Source: Nonomuraea angiospora | GTDB lineage: Bacteria > Actinomycetota > Actinomycetes > Streptosporangiales > Streptosporangiaceae | Assembly: GCF_014873145.1 (NCBI RefSeq) | Contig: NZ_JADBEK010000001.1 | Span: 8,990,001 to 9,054,000 of the forward strand | Direction: 5' to 3' | DNA length: 64,000 nt | The notes under the pieces: generated by a model | Told to the model about the DNA's origin: nothing | The model's database searches: none | What the model saw: only the letters and a program-made list of their open reading frames with translations | Made by a program: the position numbers and the translations under genes | In this document: piece by piece, positions 57,767 through 64,000 of the stretch | How positions within the stretch are numbered: position 1 is the first letter of the stretch | How the letters are laid out: every line of letters starts with the position of its first letter

Positions 57767-58651
57767 GTGGACGACCTTGGCGCGGAGGTGTTCGAGGGGC
57801 AGCGGGCGCGGCTGTTCGGGCTGGCGTACCGGCTGCTCGGCTCCGCAGCCGAGGCCGAGGACCTGGTGCAGGAGACCTACCTGCGCTGGAGCCGGGTCAC
57901 CGGGCCGGTCGAGGTCCCGGCCGCCTGGCTGACCAGGGTGATCACCAACCTCTGCCTCAGCCGGCTCACGTCCGCGCGGCGGCAGCGGGAGAGCTACGCG
58001 GGCCCGTGGCTGCCCGAGCCGGTGCTCACCGCCGGCGGGGCGCTCGGGCCGCTGGAGACCGTCGAGCAGCGCGAGTCCGTGTCGATGGGCGTGCTCATCC
58101 TGCTGGAGCGGCTGACGCCGGTGGAGCGGGCGGTGTTCGTGCTGCGGGAGGCGTTCGGGCACAGCCACGCGGAGATCGCCGGCGTGCTCGGCATCGAGGA
58201 GGCGCACTCCCGCCAGCTCCACCGGCGGGCGCGGGCGCACGTGGGGGAGCCGCGCAAGCGCTTCGAGAGCGACCGGGAGCAGCACCGGCGCATCGTGCGG
58301 CGATTCCTGGAGGCCGCCACACGCGGGGACGTCGCCGCCCTGGAACGGCTGCTCGCCGACGACGTGATCGCCTGGACCGACGGGGGCGGCTCCGTGACCG
58401 CGGCCCGGCGCCCCGTATACGGGTTGGGGAAGGTGGCGCGCTACCTGGGAGGGTTTGTCACGCGGCCGGAGGCGGCCGGGGTGGTGGTCGAGTTCCTGGA
58501 GGTCAACGGGGAGCCCGCGGCGCTGATCCGCGGCCCCGGCGGCGACCTGCTGGCGATCATGACCATGGAGCTGGACGGCGACCACGTCGCCGCCGTCCGG
58601 ACCACCGTCAACCCGGCCAAACTCGCCTTCGCCGGGGCACAGCTCGCCTGA
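57767..58651 (+). CDS. sigJ: ECF41-type RNA polymerase sigma factor (SigJ-like)
   Basis: 294 residues. Sigma region 2 (LFGLAYRLLGSAAEAEDLVQ, ETYLRWSRV) and region 4 (LLERLTPVERAVFVLREAFG, HSHAEIAGVLGIEEAHSRQL) are intact. A fused SnoaL-like C-terminal domain carries the ECF41 marks: WLPEPV in the linker, DGGG near residue 205 and NPAKL near the end. In this group the extra domain tunes sigma activity in place of an anti-sigma factor. The GTG start is 7 nt after a TAGCAT -10 box (57754-57759), so a leaderless mRNA is likely. The flavoprotein gene downstream is the expected ECF41-linked oxidoreductase partner. Confidence 0.9.
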   Translation: MDDLGAEVFEGQRARLFGLAYRLLGSAAEAEDLVQETYLRWSRVTGPVEVPAAWLTRVITNLCLSRLTSARRQRESYAGPWLPEPVLTAGGALGPLETVEQRESVSMGVLILLERLTPVERAVFVLREAFGHSHAEIAGVLGIEEAHSRQLHRRARAHVGEPRKRFESDREQHRRIVRRFLEAATRGDVAALERLLADDVIAWTDGGGSVTAARRPVYGLGKVARYLGGFVTRPEAAGVVVEFLEVNGEPAALIRGPGGDLLAIMTMELDGDHVAAVRTTVNPAKLAFAGAQLA

Positions 58652-58656
58652 TCCGG

Positions 58657-58674
58657 GTGTGAGCACGATCACAC
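58657..58674. promoter_or_regulatory. CRP-type site GTGTGA-N6-TCACAC
   Basis: GTGTGA and TCACAC flank GCACGA, an exact match to the TGTGA-N6-TCACA consensus of CRP/GlxR-like regulators. It lies just after the sigma gene stop and 43 bp before the flavoprotein start. It could also fold as a short terminator hairpin. Confidence 0.6.
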
Positions 58675-58717
58675 GCCGGTCCTGTCACGGACGGGCGGGC
58701 TCGCCAGTTCAGGAACC

Positions 58718-59833
58718 ATGACAGATCGCATCGTGGTACTGGGAGCCGGATACGCCGGACTGGGAGCGGCCAAGCGCGCCGCACGGCGGCTGCGGGGCGC
58801 CGGCGCCCGGGTGACGCTGGTCAACGCGGCCGACCGGTTCGTGGAGCGCATCCGGCTCCACCAGCTCGCCGCCGGGCAGCGGCTGCCCGACCTGCCGCTG
58901 GCCGGCCTGCTCGACGGCACCGGCATCGAGCTGGTGGTCGCCCGGGTGACCGGGATCGACCCGGGGTCGAGGACGGTACGCCTGGACGCGCCCCCGTACG
59001 AGCTCTCCTACGACGTGCTCGTCTACGCCCTCGGGAGCGCGGCGGAGCTGGACTCCGTGCCCGGGGTGCGCGAGCACGCGTACACGCTGGCCACCGCCGA
59101 CGAGGCCGTCCGGCTGGGCGCCCGCCTCGCCGGGGCCGGTGAGGTGACCGTGATCGGCGGCGGGCTGACCGGGATCGAGGCCGCGACCGAGTTCGCCTTC
59201 ACCCGCCCCGGGCTGCGCGTTTCGCTGGTGTCGGGCGGCCTGATCGGGAAGGGCCTGTCCGCGCGTGCCCGCCGCCACCTCCACCGGGCCTTCCGCCGCA
59301 TGGGCATCGCCGTGCGCGAACGCACGCCGGTCGCCAAGATCGGCCCGAACGGCCTGCTGCTGGCGGACGGCGACGAACTGCCCGCCGAGACCGTGGTGTG
59401 GGCCGCCGGCTTCCGCGTCCCCGGCCTGGCCGCCGCGGCCGGGCTGGCCACGGACCGGCACGGGCGCATGCTCGTGGACCGGTCGCTGCGGTCGGTGTCG
59501 CATCCGGAGGTGTTCGGCATCGGCGACGCCGCCGCGGCGGACCGGAGCGGGCGCGCCACCCGGATGGCCTGCCAGACCGGCCTCCCCATGGGGATCTGCG
59601 CGGGCGACGCGGTGGCCGACCTGCTGGGCGGGCGGGAACCGCGACGGGCCAGATTCCGCTACGTCTGGCAGAACATCAGCCTGGGCCGGCACGACGGCGT
59701 CACCCAGTTCACCCGTCCCGACGACAGCCCGCTCGACGCCGTCCTCACCGGCCGGACCTCCGCCGCCTTCAAGGAGCGCATCGCCCGCGGCACCGTCTGG
59801 GCTATGCGCCACCCGGGCCCGTACCGGCCGTGA
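58718..59833 (+). CDS. NDH-2-like FAD/NAD(P)-dependent oxidoreductase
   Basis: 371 residues. Two dinucleotide folds are present: FAD at the N-terminus (IVVLGAGYAGLGAAKRAARR) and NAD(P) at about 145 (VTVIGGGLTGIEAATEFAF). The C-terminal FAD motif is EVFGIGDAAAA. It resembles type II NADH dehydrogenases and related quinone reductases but lacks an obvious C-terminal membrane anchor. A TGTCACG (58683-58689), like the -35 of ECF41 promoters, lies upstream, but I see no matching CGTC -10. A CRP-type site is also present. Its 3' end overlaps the convergent acetyltransferase gene by 32 bp. Confidence 0.87.
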   Translation: MTDRIVVLGAGYAGLGAAKRAARRLRGAGARVTLVNAADRFVERIRLHQLAAGQRLPDLPLAGLLDGTGIELVVARVTGIDPGSRTVRLDAPPYELSYDVLVYALGSAAELDSVPGVREHAYTLATADEAVRLGARLAGAGEVTVIGGGLTGIEAATEFAFTRPGLRVSLVSGGLIGKGLSARARRHLHRAFRRMGIAVRERTPVAKIGPNGLLLADGDELPAETVVWAAGFRVPGLAAAAGLATDRHGRMLVDRSLRSVSHPEVFGIGDAAAADRSGRATRMACQTGLPMGICAGDAVADLLGGREPRRARFRYVWQNISLGRHDGVTQFTRPDDSPLDAVLTGRTSAAFKERIARGTVWAMRHPGPYRP

Positions 59834-60344
59834 CGGCCCACCGCTCGTGATCCCGCCAGGCCCCGTCGATGAGCTGGAAGTCCGGCGAATAGCCCTCTCG
59901 CCGGAAGCCGACCCGCTTGATGAGGTTGAGGGAGGGGGTGTTCGACGGCTGGATGTTGGCTTCGACGCGGTGCAGCCCCAGCTCGCCGAACGCGTACCGG
60001 ACGAGCAGCCGCAGCCCCTCCGTCATGTAGCCGCGGCCGGTCGTGGACGAGTAGGCGCAGTAGCCCAGGGTGCCGTCCTGGCGGGTGCCCCGGATGATGT
60101 TGTTCAGGTTGGCCCGGCCGACGATCGCGCCGGTGTCGATCCGGCAGATCACGAAGCCCTCGTTCGCCGGGTCGTCGAAGCGCGCCAGGTAGCCGTCGAA
60201 GGCCTCGTCGGTGGTGATGGGGGCGCCGGGCATCCAGCGGGCGAGCAGGTCGGCGCTCTCCCTGTTCAGGGCCAGGAATTCCGTACGGTCGTGGTGGCCG
60301 ATGCGGCGGATGCCGACGCGGCCGGCCTGGGCGAGATAGGTCAC
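59802..60344 (-). CDS. GNAT acetyltransferase (RimJ/RimL type)
   Basis: 180 residues. The acetyl-CoA region is CAYSSTTGRGYMTEGLRLLV (Q/R-x-x-G-x-G/A-like loop), and LGLHRVEANIQPSNTPSLNL with VGFRREGYSPDF completes the RimJ/RimL pattern, so N-terminal or antibiotic acetylation is possible. The GTG start directly follows the TAA of the phosphatase gene, so the two genes are coupled. Confidence 0.88.
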   Translation of the reverse strand: MTYLAQAGRVGIRRIGHHDRTEFLALNRESADLLARWMPGAPITTDEAFDGYLARFDDPANEGFVICRIDTGAIVGRANLNNIIRGTRQDGTLGYCAYSSTTGRGYMTEGLRLLVRYAFGELGLHRVEANIQPSNTPSLNLIKRVGFRREGYSPDFQLIDGAWRDHERWAVTAGTGPGGA

Positions 60345-60845
60345 TTATCGATCTTGTCGCAGCGCCGGCCACGACGCGCACCGCCAGGACCGGCCGTCCC
60401 ATTCGACCGGGAACGGCACCGCGTGCGGAAGCGGCGCCCCCCAGACCCGCTCACCCAGCCCGCGGCACAGCACGCTGAGCCCGGCGGTGAGACTACCCAC
60501 ATGCCCGACCAGCGCGACCGTCCCGCCCGGGTGGGCGGCCGTACGCGCCCGGACCGCCGGGTCGGCGGTGCCCTCCAGCCGCCCGATCCCGAACTCCACG
60601 AGCTCCTCCAGCGCCACCACCTCCCGCACACCCAGCGCGTGCGTGATGATCGCGGCGGTCTGCCGGGCCCGCACCGCCGTACTGGCGTAGATCCGGGTGA
60701 GGCCCGCTCCCCGCAGGCGCTCGGCCGCCTCCGCCGCCTGTGCCCGCCCCTTCGGGGTCAGTTCGGCCGGGGGCAGCGCCCCGGCCACCCCGGCGACGAC
60801 GTTCTCCGACTCGGCGTGGCGCAGGCACAACACGCGGACCCCCAT
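60345..60845 (-). CDS. Histidine phosphatase family protein
   Basis: 166 residues. The catalytic LRHAESE motif (phosphohistidine and Arg) opens the protein. YASTAVRARQTA holds the second Arg, LEELVEFGIGRLEG the acid, and VALVGHVGS the second His, as in phosphoglycerate-mutase-like phosphatases. ATG 60845 is preferred because it puts RHAES at the usual distance and avoids overlap with the upstream kinase; ATG 60884 is possible. The substrate is unknown. Confidence 0.88.
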   Translation of the reverse strand: MGVRVLCLRHAESENVVAGVAGALPPAELTPKGRAQAAEAAERLRGAGLTRIYASTAVRARQTAAIITHALGVREVVALEELVEFGIGRLEGTADPAVRARTAAHPGGTVALVGHVGSLTAGLSVLCRGLGERVWGAPLPHAVPFPVEWDGRSWRCASWPALRQDR

Positions 60846-60855
60846 ACGCCCGACC

Positions 60856-61374
60856 CTACGAGCCGGAGCCCCGGACGCGCTCAAGATCTCGAAGCAGGGC
60901 GTCGAGCGACTGCTCAGGGGCCTGTCCGGCGGTGTCGACGAGGACGCGTTCGCGCTCCCACGGCTCGTACTCGCGCTCGACGACCTCCTGCCAGTCAGGC
61001 GGCCGCAGGCCGGGGATGTCGATGGAGCGCGAGGTCACGCGGTGCCGATGCTCGGCGGGATCGGAGCAGACCACCTCCACCTCGGCCACCGCGACGCCCG
61101 CCCTGATCCCGGTCTCCCGCCAGGCGTCGCGGGTGACCGCCAGCGGATTGACCGACTCCGCGATCACCGTCAGCCCCTGGCGCAGGTGCTCCTCGGCCAG
61201 CGCGTAGCCGACGACGTATCCGGCGGGGCCGACGGGGTGGCGGGCCAGACCGGAGCGGACGATCGCCTGCTCGATGGTGTCGATCCGCACGTGCACCGCG
61301 CCGATGCGGGCGGCGAGGAGCCGGGAGAGCGTGGTCTTGCCTGTCGCGGGGAGGCCGCCGATGACGATGAGCAC
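60856..61374 (-). CDS. P-loop kinase-like ATPase
   Basis: 172 residues. Walker A is GLPATGKTTL, followed by VRIDTIEQAIV and VIAESVNPLAVTRDAWRETG; the overall pattern is of AAA_33-type small-molecule kinases. The GTG start is 6 nt after TAGCAT on the minus strand, so the mRNA may be leaderless and also cover the phosphatase and acetyltransferase genes. The substrate may be a nucleoside, sugar or antibiotic; nothing in the sequence decides. Confidence 0.83.
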   Translation of the reverse strand: MLIVIGGLPATGKTTLSRLLAARIGAVHVRIDTIEQAIVRSGLARHPVGPAGYVVGYALAEEHLRQGLTVIAESVNPLAVTRDAWRETGIRAGVAVAEVEVVCSDPAEHRHRVTSRSIDIPGLRPPDWQEVVEREYEPWERERVLVDTAGQAPEQSLDALLRDLERVRGSGS

Positions 61375-61461
61375 GCCCTCATGCTATGAACGCCCACCCC
61401 GGCGAGCGCGGAAAATGTCACCCACGTAGTACAGGCTGAACCCGTCCGCTCTCACGAAGGG

Positions 61462-62028
61462 ATGTCGTTCGTGCCGATCCAGGTTGCCGGCCGCCGCCGT
61501 TCGGCTGCCTCACTCGCCAAGGCCTTCCCCGGCGCCGAGGTCATCGACGTGACCTCCAAAGCGGACGAGCCATGGGTGCGGCTGAGCCCGTTCTACCCGC
61601 ACGGCGGCATCCCCGTGCCGCAGACCCCGGGCGTCACCAGCCAGACCGTCGAGGGGATCTGGCAGGCGCTCAAAGTCTTCGAGACCGCCGACGTCGACCC
61701 GGCCAGGCTCGCGATCAACACCATGACCGGCCTCAAACGCACCGTACGCAAACACGGGCCGGTGCGCGGCCACCGCGACGGCCTCCACGGGGACCGGCTG
61801 CTGACCTACCGGGCCGCGCGGCGCCGCATCTACCTTCCGGCCTACCGCTGGGTCCTGGAGCACAGGACCGGCGATCTCGTGGAGCGGCTGCGCCTGCTCG
61901 CCGCCGACCGCGAGGTCGTCCTCCTCGACTACACCACCAACGGCGACGTCGACGACCCCGCCACCCCGCTCTCCCACGCCGCGCTGATCTGCCTCCACCT
62001 CCAGGGGAAATGGCCCGAGGAAGACTGA
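61462..62028 (+). CDS. Conserved actinobacterial protein of unknown function (DUF6939-like)
   Basis: About 188 residues, rich in Arg and hydrophobic segments. It opens with AGRRRSAASLAKAFPGAEVI followed by DVTSKADEPWVRLSPFYPHG, and a middle TMTGLKRTVRKHGPVRGHRD segment is strongly basic. YLPAYRWVLEHRTGDLVERL and LLDYTTNGDVDDPATPLSHA come later. I believe this is the DUF6939 family, but no activity is known to me. GTG 61471 has GAAGGG 9 nt upstream and may be the true start. The protein looks cytoplasmic. Confidence 0.7.
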   Translation: MSFVPIQVAGRRRSAASLAKAFPGAEVIDVTSKADEPWVRLSPFYPHGGIPVPQTPGVTSQTVEGIWQALKVFETADVDPARLAINTMTGLKRTVRKHGPVRGHRDGLHGDRLLTYRAARRRIYLPAYRWVLEHRTGDLVERLRLLAADREVVLLDYTTNGDVDDPATPLSHAALICLHLQGKWPEED

Positions 62029-62040
62029 CCCGCTGGGTCA
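62026..62040 (+). terminator. Short hairpin overlapping the stop codon
   Basis: TGACCC and GGGTCA form a 6-bp stem with loop GCT, starting at the stop codon of the preceding gene. It is short for a terminator. Confidence 0.35.
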
Positions 62041-62171
62041 CCATCAGGTTCCCCAGTCACTAAAAAGTGCGTTCTTCCATGTCAGGGCACACTCTCTTAT
62101 GGTTTCTGAGTAACTACAAGAGACCACCGGCGTCCCGGTTCGCCGGACGTCCGGACAAGGAGGCAGGCAGC

Positions 62172-62579
62172 ATGGCCATCACTCTCGTGAACCCCGACGG
62201 ATTGCCCAAGATCGATGTCTACCGGCAGGTGTCGATCGCATCGGGGACGAAGCTCGTCTTCATCGCCGGACAGGTCGCCTGGGACGCCGACGGGGCCACG
62301 ATCGGCGAAGGCGACCTCGCCGCGCAGGTCGAGCAGTGCTACCTCAACATCGCCACCGCCCTGGCCGAGGTGGGGGGCTCCTTCGACGACGTGGCGAAAC
62401 TGAACGTCCACGTCGTCGACTGGACCCCCGACAAGATGCCCGCGCTCCTGGAGGGCATCTCCCGGGCGGCCGCGAAGCTGGGAGTCACTCCGACTCCACC
62501 GGCCACGCTGCTGGGCGTCGCGGCACTGGACATCCCGGACCATCTGGTCGAGATCGAGGCCACCGCGGTCATCGACTGA
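62172..62579 (+). CDS. RidA family protein
   Basis: 135 residues, YjgF/YER057c/UK114 fold; relatives deaminate reactive enamine/imine intermediates. LVFIAGQVAWDADGATIGEG, DLAAQVEQCYLNIATALAEV and PPATLLGVAALDIPDHLVEI are the family segments. The usual catalytic Arg near the C-terminal pocket (R105 of E. coli RidA) is not seen; the equivalent stretch reads PTPPATLLGV. It may therefore belong to a Rid subgroup without imine deaminase activity. AGGAGG is about 8 nt before the ATG. Confidence 0.88.
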   Translation: MAITLVNPDGLPKIDVYRQVSIASGTKLVFIAGQVAWDADGATIGEGDLAAQVEQCYLNIATALAEVGGSFDDVAKLNVHVVDWTPDKMPALLEGISRAAAKLGVTPTPPATLLGVAALDIPDHLVEIEATAVID

Positions 62580-62641
62580 GCAGCTGCTCCGTCGCGTAAA
62601 AGGGGATGAACCTCTCCAGGGTGCGGTGCGAGGCTGGGCTC

Positions 62642-63202
62642 GTGAGCGACACGCAAACCGTGGTCCTGGTCGAGGGCGTCAGCGACAAGTCGGCCGTCGA
62701 AACGTTGGCCGAGCGCCATGGCCGGAACCTGGCGGCCGAAGGCGTCTCCCTGGTGGCGATGGGTGGCGCCACGAACATCGGGACGTATGTCGGCAAGTTC
62801 GGCCCTGCCGGTCGTGATCTCCGGCTGGCCGGTCTGGTTGACGTCGGGGAGGAAGGCGACTACCGGAGGAGCCTCGAGCGCGCGGGGCTCGGATCCAACC
62901 TCAGCAGAAGCGATCTGGAGGCGCTCGGATTCTTCGTGTGCGTCGCCGACCTGGAGGACGAGCTGATCCGCGCCCTCGGCACCGCCATGGTCGAGCAAGT
63001 CATCGACGCAGAGGGCGAGCTCGGCTCGTTCCGGTCACTTCAGAAGCAACCCGCGTGGCGCGGGCGGGCCACTCACGACCAGCTGCGCCGGTTCATGGGA
63101 GCGGGCAGTGGCCGCAAGATCCGCTATTCCAGCCGGCTCGTCGAGGCCCTTGATCTCGATCGCGTGCCGCGCCCGCTGGACATGCTGCTGGCCCACCTAT
63201 GA
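62642..63202 (+). CDS. TOPRIM-domain protein
   Basis: 186 residues. VVLVEGVSDKSAVETLAERH supplies the conserved Glu of TOPRIM domains of OLD-type nucleases, and LAGLVDVGEEGDYRRSL is the position of the D-x-D motif. Here the second Asp appears changed (D-V-G). The rest (LEALGFFVCVADLEDELIRA) matches the C-terminal half of such stand-alone proteins. The OLD ATPase half and a UvrD/GajB-like helicase gene are both absent. GTG 62642 gives the natural start. Function unknown; a nuclease or nucleotidyl-transfer role is inferred from the fold only. Confidence 0.75.
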   Translation: MSDTQTVVLVEGVSDKSAVETLAERHGRNLAAEGVSLVAMGGATNIGTYVGKFGPAGRDLRLAGLVDVGEEGDYRRSLERAGLGSNLSRSDLEALGFFVCVADLEDELIRALGTAMVEQVIDAEGELGSFRSLQKQPAWRGRATHDQLRRFMGAGSGRKIRYSSRLVEALDLDRVPRPLDMLLAHL

Positions 63203-63215
63203 GGCACGTCATCGC

Positions 63216-63274
63216 CGGGAGCGGGCGCCTGACACGCGAACGCTCCCCGCGGGCTCGTGGGCCCAGGGGGAGCG
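63216..63274. terminator. Alternative hairpins between convergent genes
   Basis: CGCTCCCC (63241-63248) can pair with GGGAGCG before it (63217-63223) or with GGGGAGCG after it (63267-63274). The two stems exclude each other. The likely role is termination for the TOPRIM gene and the Gly-rich gene on the other strand. Confidence 0.5.
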
Positions 63275-63323
63275 CTCGTGGTGCGCCTTGTTCAGTTTTC
63301 CGTCGGGCTCGGGGCCTTAAGGA

Positions 63324-64000
63324 TTACCAGTCGCCGCCGCCGAAGTCTCCGCCGCCGAAGTCGCCTCCGCCACCGAAGTCGCCCCAGCCGCCGCCGTCTC
63401 CGCCGCCACCGCCGAAGTCACCGCCGCCACCGAAGTCGCCACCGCCGCCGTCAGCGTAGCCCTCGGCGTAGCCGGCGCCGTAGCCGCCGTAGCCGAAGCC
63501 GCCGCTGAGCATGCTGCCCATCATGGTGCCGATGAACATGCCGGTCATGATGTCGCCGAAGCCGCCGTAGTAGCCGTAGGCGTACGGCTGGTACGCGGGC
63601 CCCGCGTCGTAGTAGGGGCGGCGCTGGCCGTCGACCATGACCTCGCGCATCTGCGGGTCGAAGCCGCGCTCCACGGCCTCGGCGTCCATCTTGCAGGCGG
63701 GCACGTCGCGGACGGCGCCACCGGGCGGGGCCCAGCGGACGTCACGGGCGGACGGGCCGTGCTGCGGGTTGAAGAAGCAGGGGGCGCGCCGCTCGGGGAC
63801 CGGGTCGTTGTGGACCTTGGCCTTCACCACGGCCAGCGCGTAGCGGCCGTCCTCGAGGGTCTGGGTGACCTCGCGGACCTGCTCGGCGCGCTGGACGTTG
63901 GCCAGCTGGGTCTTGGCCTTCTCGTAGGAGTCGAGCGCCTGCTGCCACTCCTCGATGTGCGCGCCGCCCTGGCCGGCGAGCGTCACGTCGGTGTCGAGGG
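63324..64000 (-). CDS. Gly-rich-tailed protein of unknown function (5' end outside window)
   Basis: The frame is open to the window edge; 225 residues are present. The first part is helical (HIEEWQQALDSYEKAKTQLA), probably coiled coil. A middle region contains CFFNPQHGPSARDVRWAPPG and VPACKMDAEAVERGFDPQMR, conserved with two Cys. A Tyr/Gly/Met segment (GYYGGFGDIMTGMFIGTMMG) is followed by a C-terminal tail of G-G-G-D-F repeats. I recall similar proteins in many actinomycetes, often with an N-terminal TPM-like domain, but cannot assign a role. The tail may be disordered or drive self-association. Confidence 0.7.
   Translation of the reverse strand, partial: LDTDVTLAGQGGAHIEEWQQALDSYEKAKTQLANVQRAEQVREVTQTLEDGRYALAVVKAKVHNDPVPERRAPCFFNPQHGPSARDVRWAPPGGAVRDVPACKMDAEAVERGFDPQMREVMVDGQRRPYYDAGPAYQPYAYGYYGGFGDIMTGMFIGTMMGSMLSGGFGYGGYGAGYAEGYADGGGGDFGGGGDFGGGGGDGGGWGDFGGGGDFGGGDFGGGDW
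63327..63455. repeat. Low-complexity repeat encoding the Gly/Asp/Phe tail
   Basis: Many short units built on CCGAAGTC and CCGCCGCC encode G-G-G-D-F. It is coding DNA of the Gly-rich gene and prone to expansion or contraction. Confidence 0.85.

Noticed and set aside
58657..58674. GTGTGA/TCACAC repeat as the sigJ terminator
   Set aside because: A 6-bp stem is weak for termination, and the exact CRP consensus spacing is a better explanation, though both are possible.
63327..63455. Regular short repeats as a CRISPR array
   Set aside because: Units are 8-15 bp with no unique spacers and encode a Gly-rich tail in frame.

Overview
The window is very GC-rich, with strong G/C third-position bias, and it reads as chromosomal DNA of a filamentous actinomycete. 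A Streptosporangiaceae member such as Nonomuraea is my best guess. Support comes from start codon use (ATG, GTG and TTG), many 4-bp ATGA/GTGA/TTGA gene overlaps, a secreted GH74-CBM2 enzyme, an AfsR-type regulator, an ECF41 sigma factor, and many promoters whose -10 box lies only 6-9 nt from the start codon (leaderless mRNAs). No rRNA, tRNA, CRISPR array, intact insertion sequence or prophage was seen.

Left part (1-23.7 kb): a nucleoside salvage neighbourhood. It has the end of an ABC permease, cdd, deoA, add, a phosphosugar mutase, purine nucleoside phosphorylase, an M20 peptidase, a double Lrp regulator, an MHS transporter, a GGCT-like protein and lpdA. From memory this matches the Mycobacterium tuberculosis order lpdA-amiB1-deoD-pmmB-add-deoA-cdd. 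Regulator/target modules are interleaved: MarR with a DHA2 efflux pump, a membrane-anchored sigma-like protein opposite an AMIN-like lipoprotein, TetR with acyl-CoA ligase and enoyl-CoA hydratase, MerR with a GyrI-like protein, and an HTH/MarR fusion opposite a class C serine hydrolase.

Middle (24-36 kb): a probable xyloglucan utilisation locus. A GH31 alpha-xylosidase-like enzyme, a CUT1-type ABC importer (binding lipoprotein and two permeases) and a secreted GH3 enzyme form one operon. A secreted GH74 xyloglucanase with CBM2 follows. The promoter in front of the GH31 gene carries a ROK-type operator resembling the one beside the ROK regulator 28 kb away. A DoxX gene sits between them behind a 52-bp palindrome.

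Right part (36-64 kb): a transmembrane Ser/Thr kinase with a WD40-like sensor; relics of a drug ABC transporter and of a VapC toxin; an AfsR/SARP regulator; a 48-residue Ser/Arg-rich peptide gene with its own terminator; a TetR/flavin monooxygenase pair with three operators spaced exactly 20 bp; AraC and XRE regulators; and a second sugar locus (LplABC-like importer, ROK, cytoplasmic GH3, LacI). Then come an ECF41 sigma factor and a flavoprotein with a CRP-type site between them, a GNAT/phosphatase/kinase trio, RidA, a TOPRIM protein, and the 3' part of a Gly-rich protein that runs off the window.

The strongest observations are the regulatory architectures (phased operator arrays, symmetrical leaderless promoters, the shared ROK-type site, the 52-bp palindrome), the sigma-like/propeller membrane protein and the small Ser/Arg peptide. 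I found no convincing new defence system or biosynthetic cluster.
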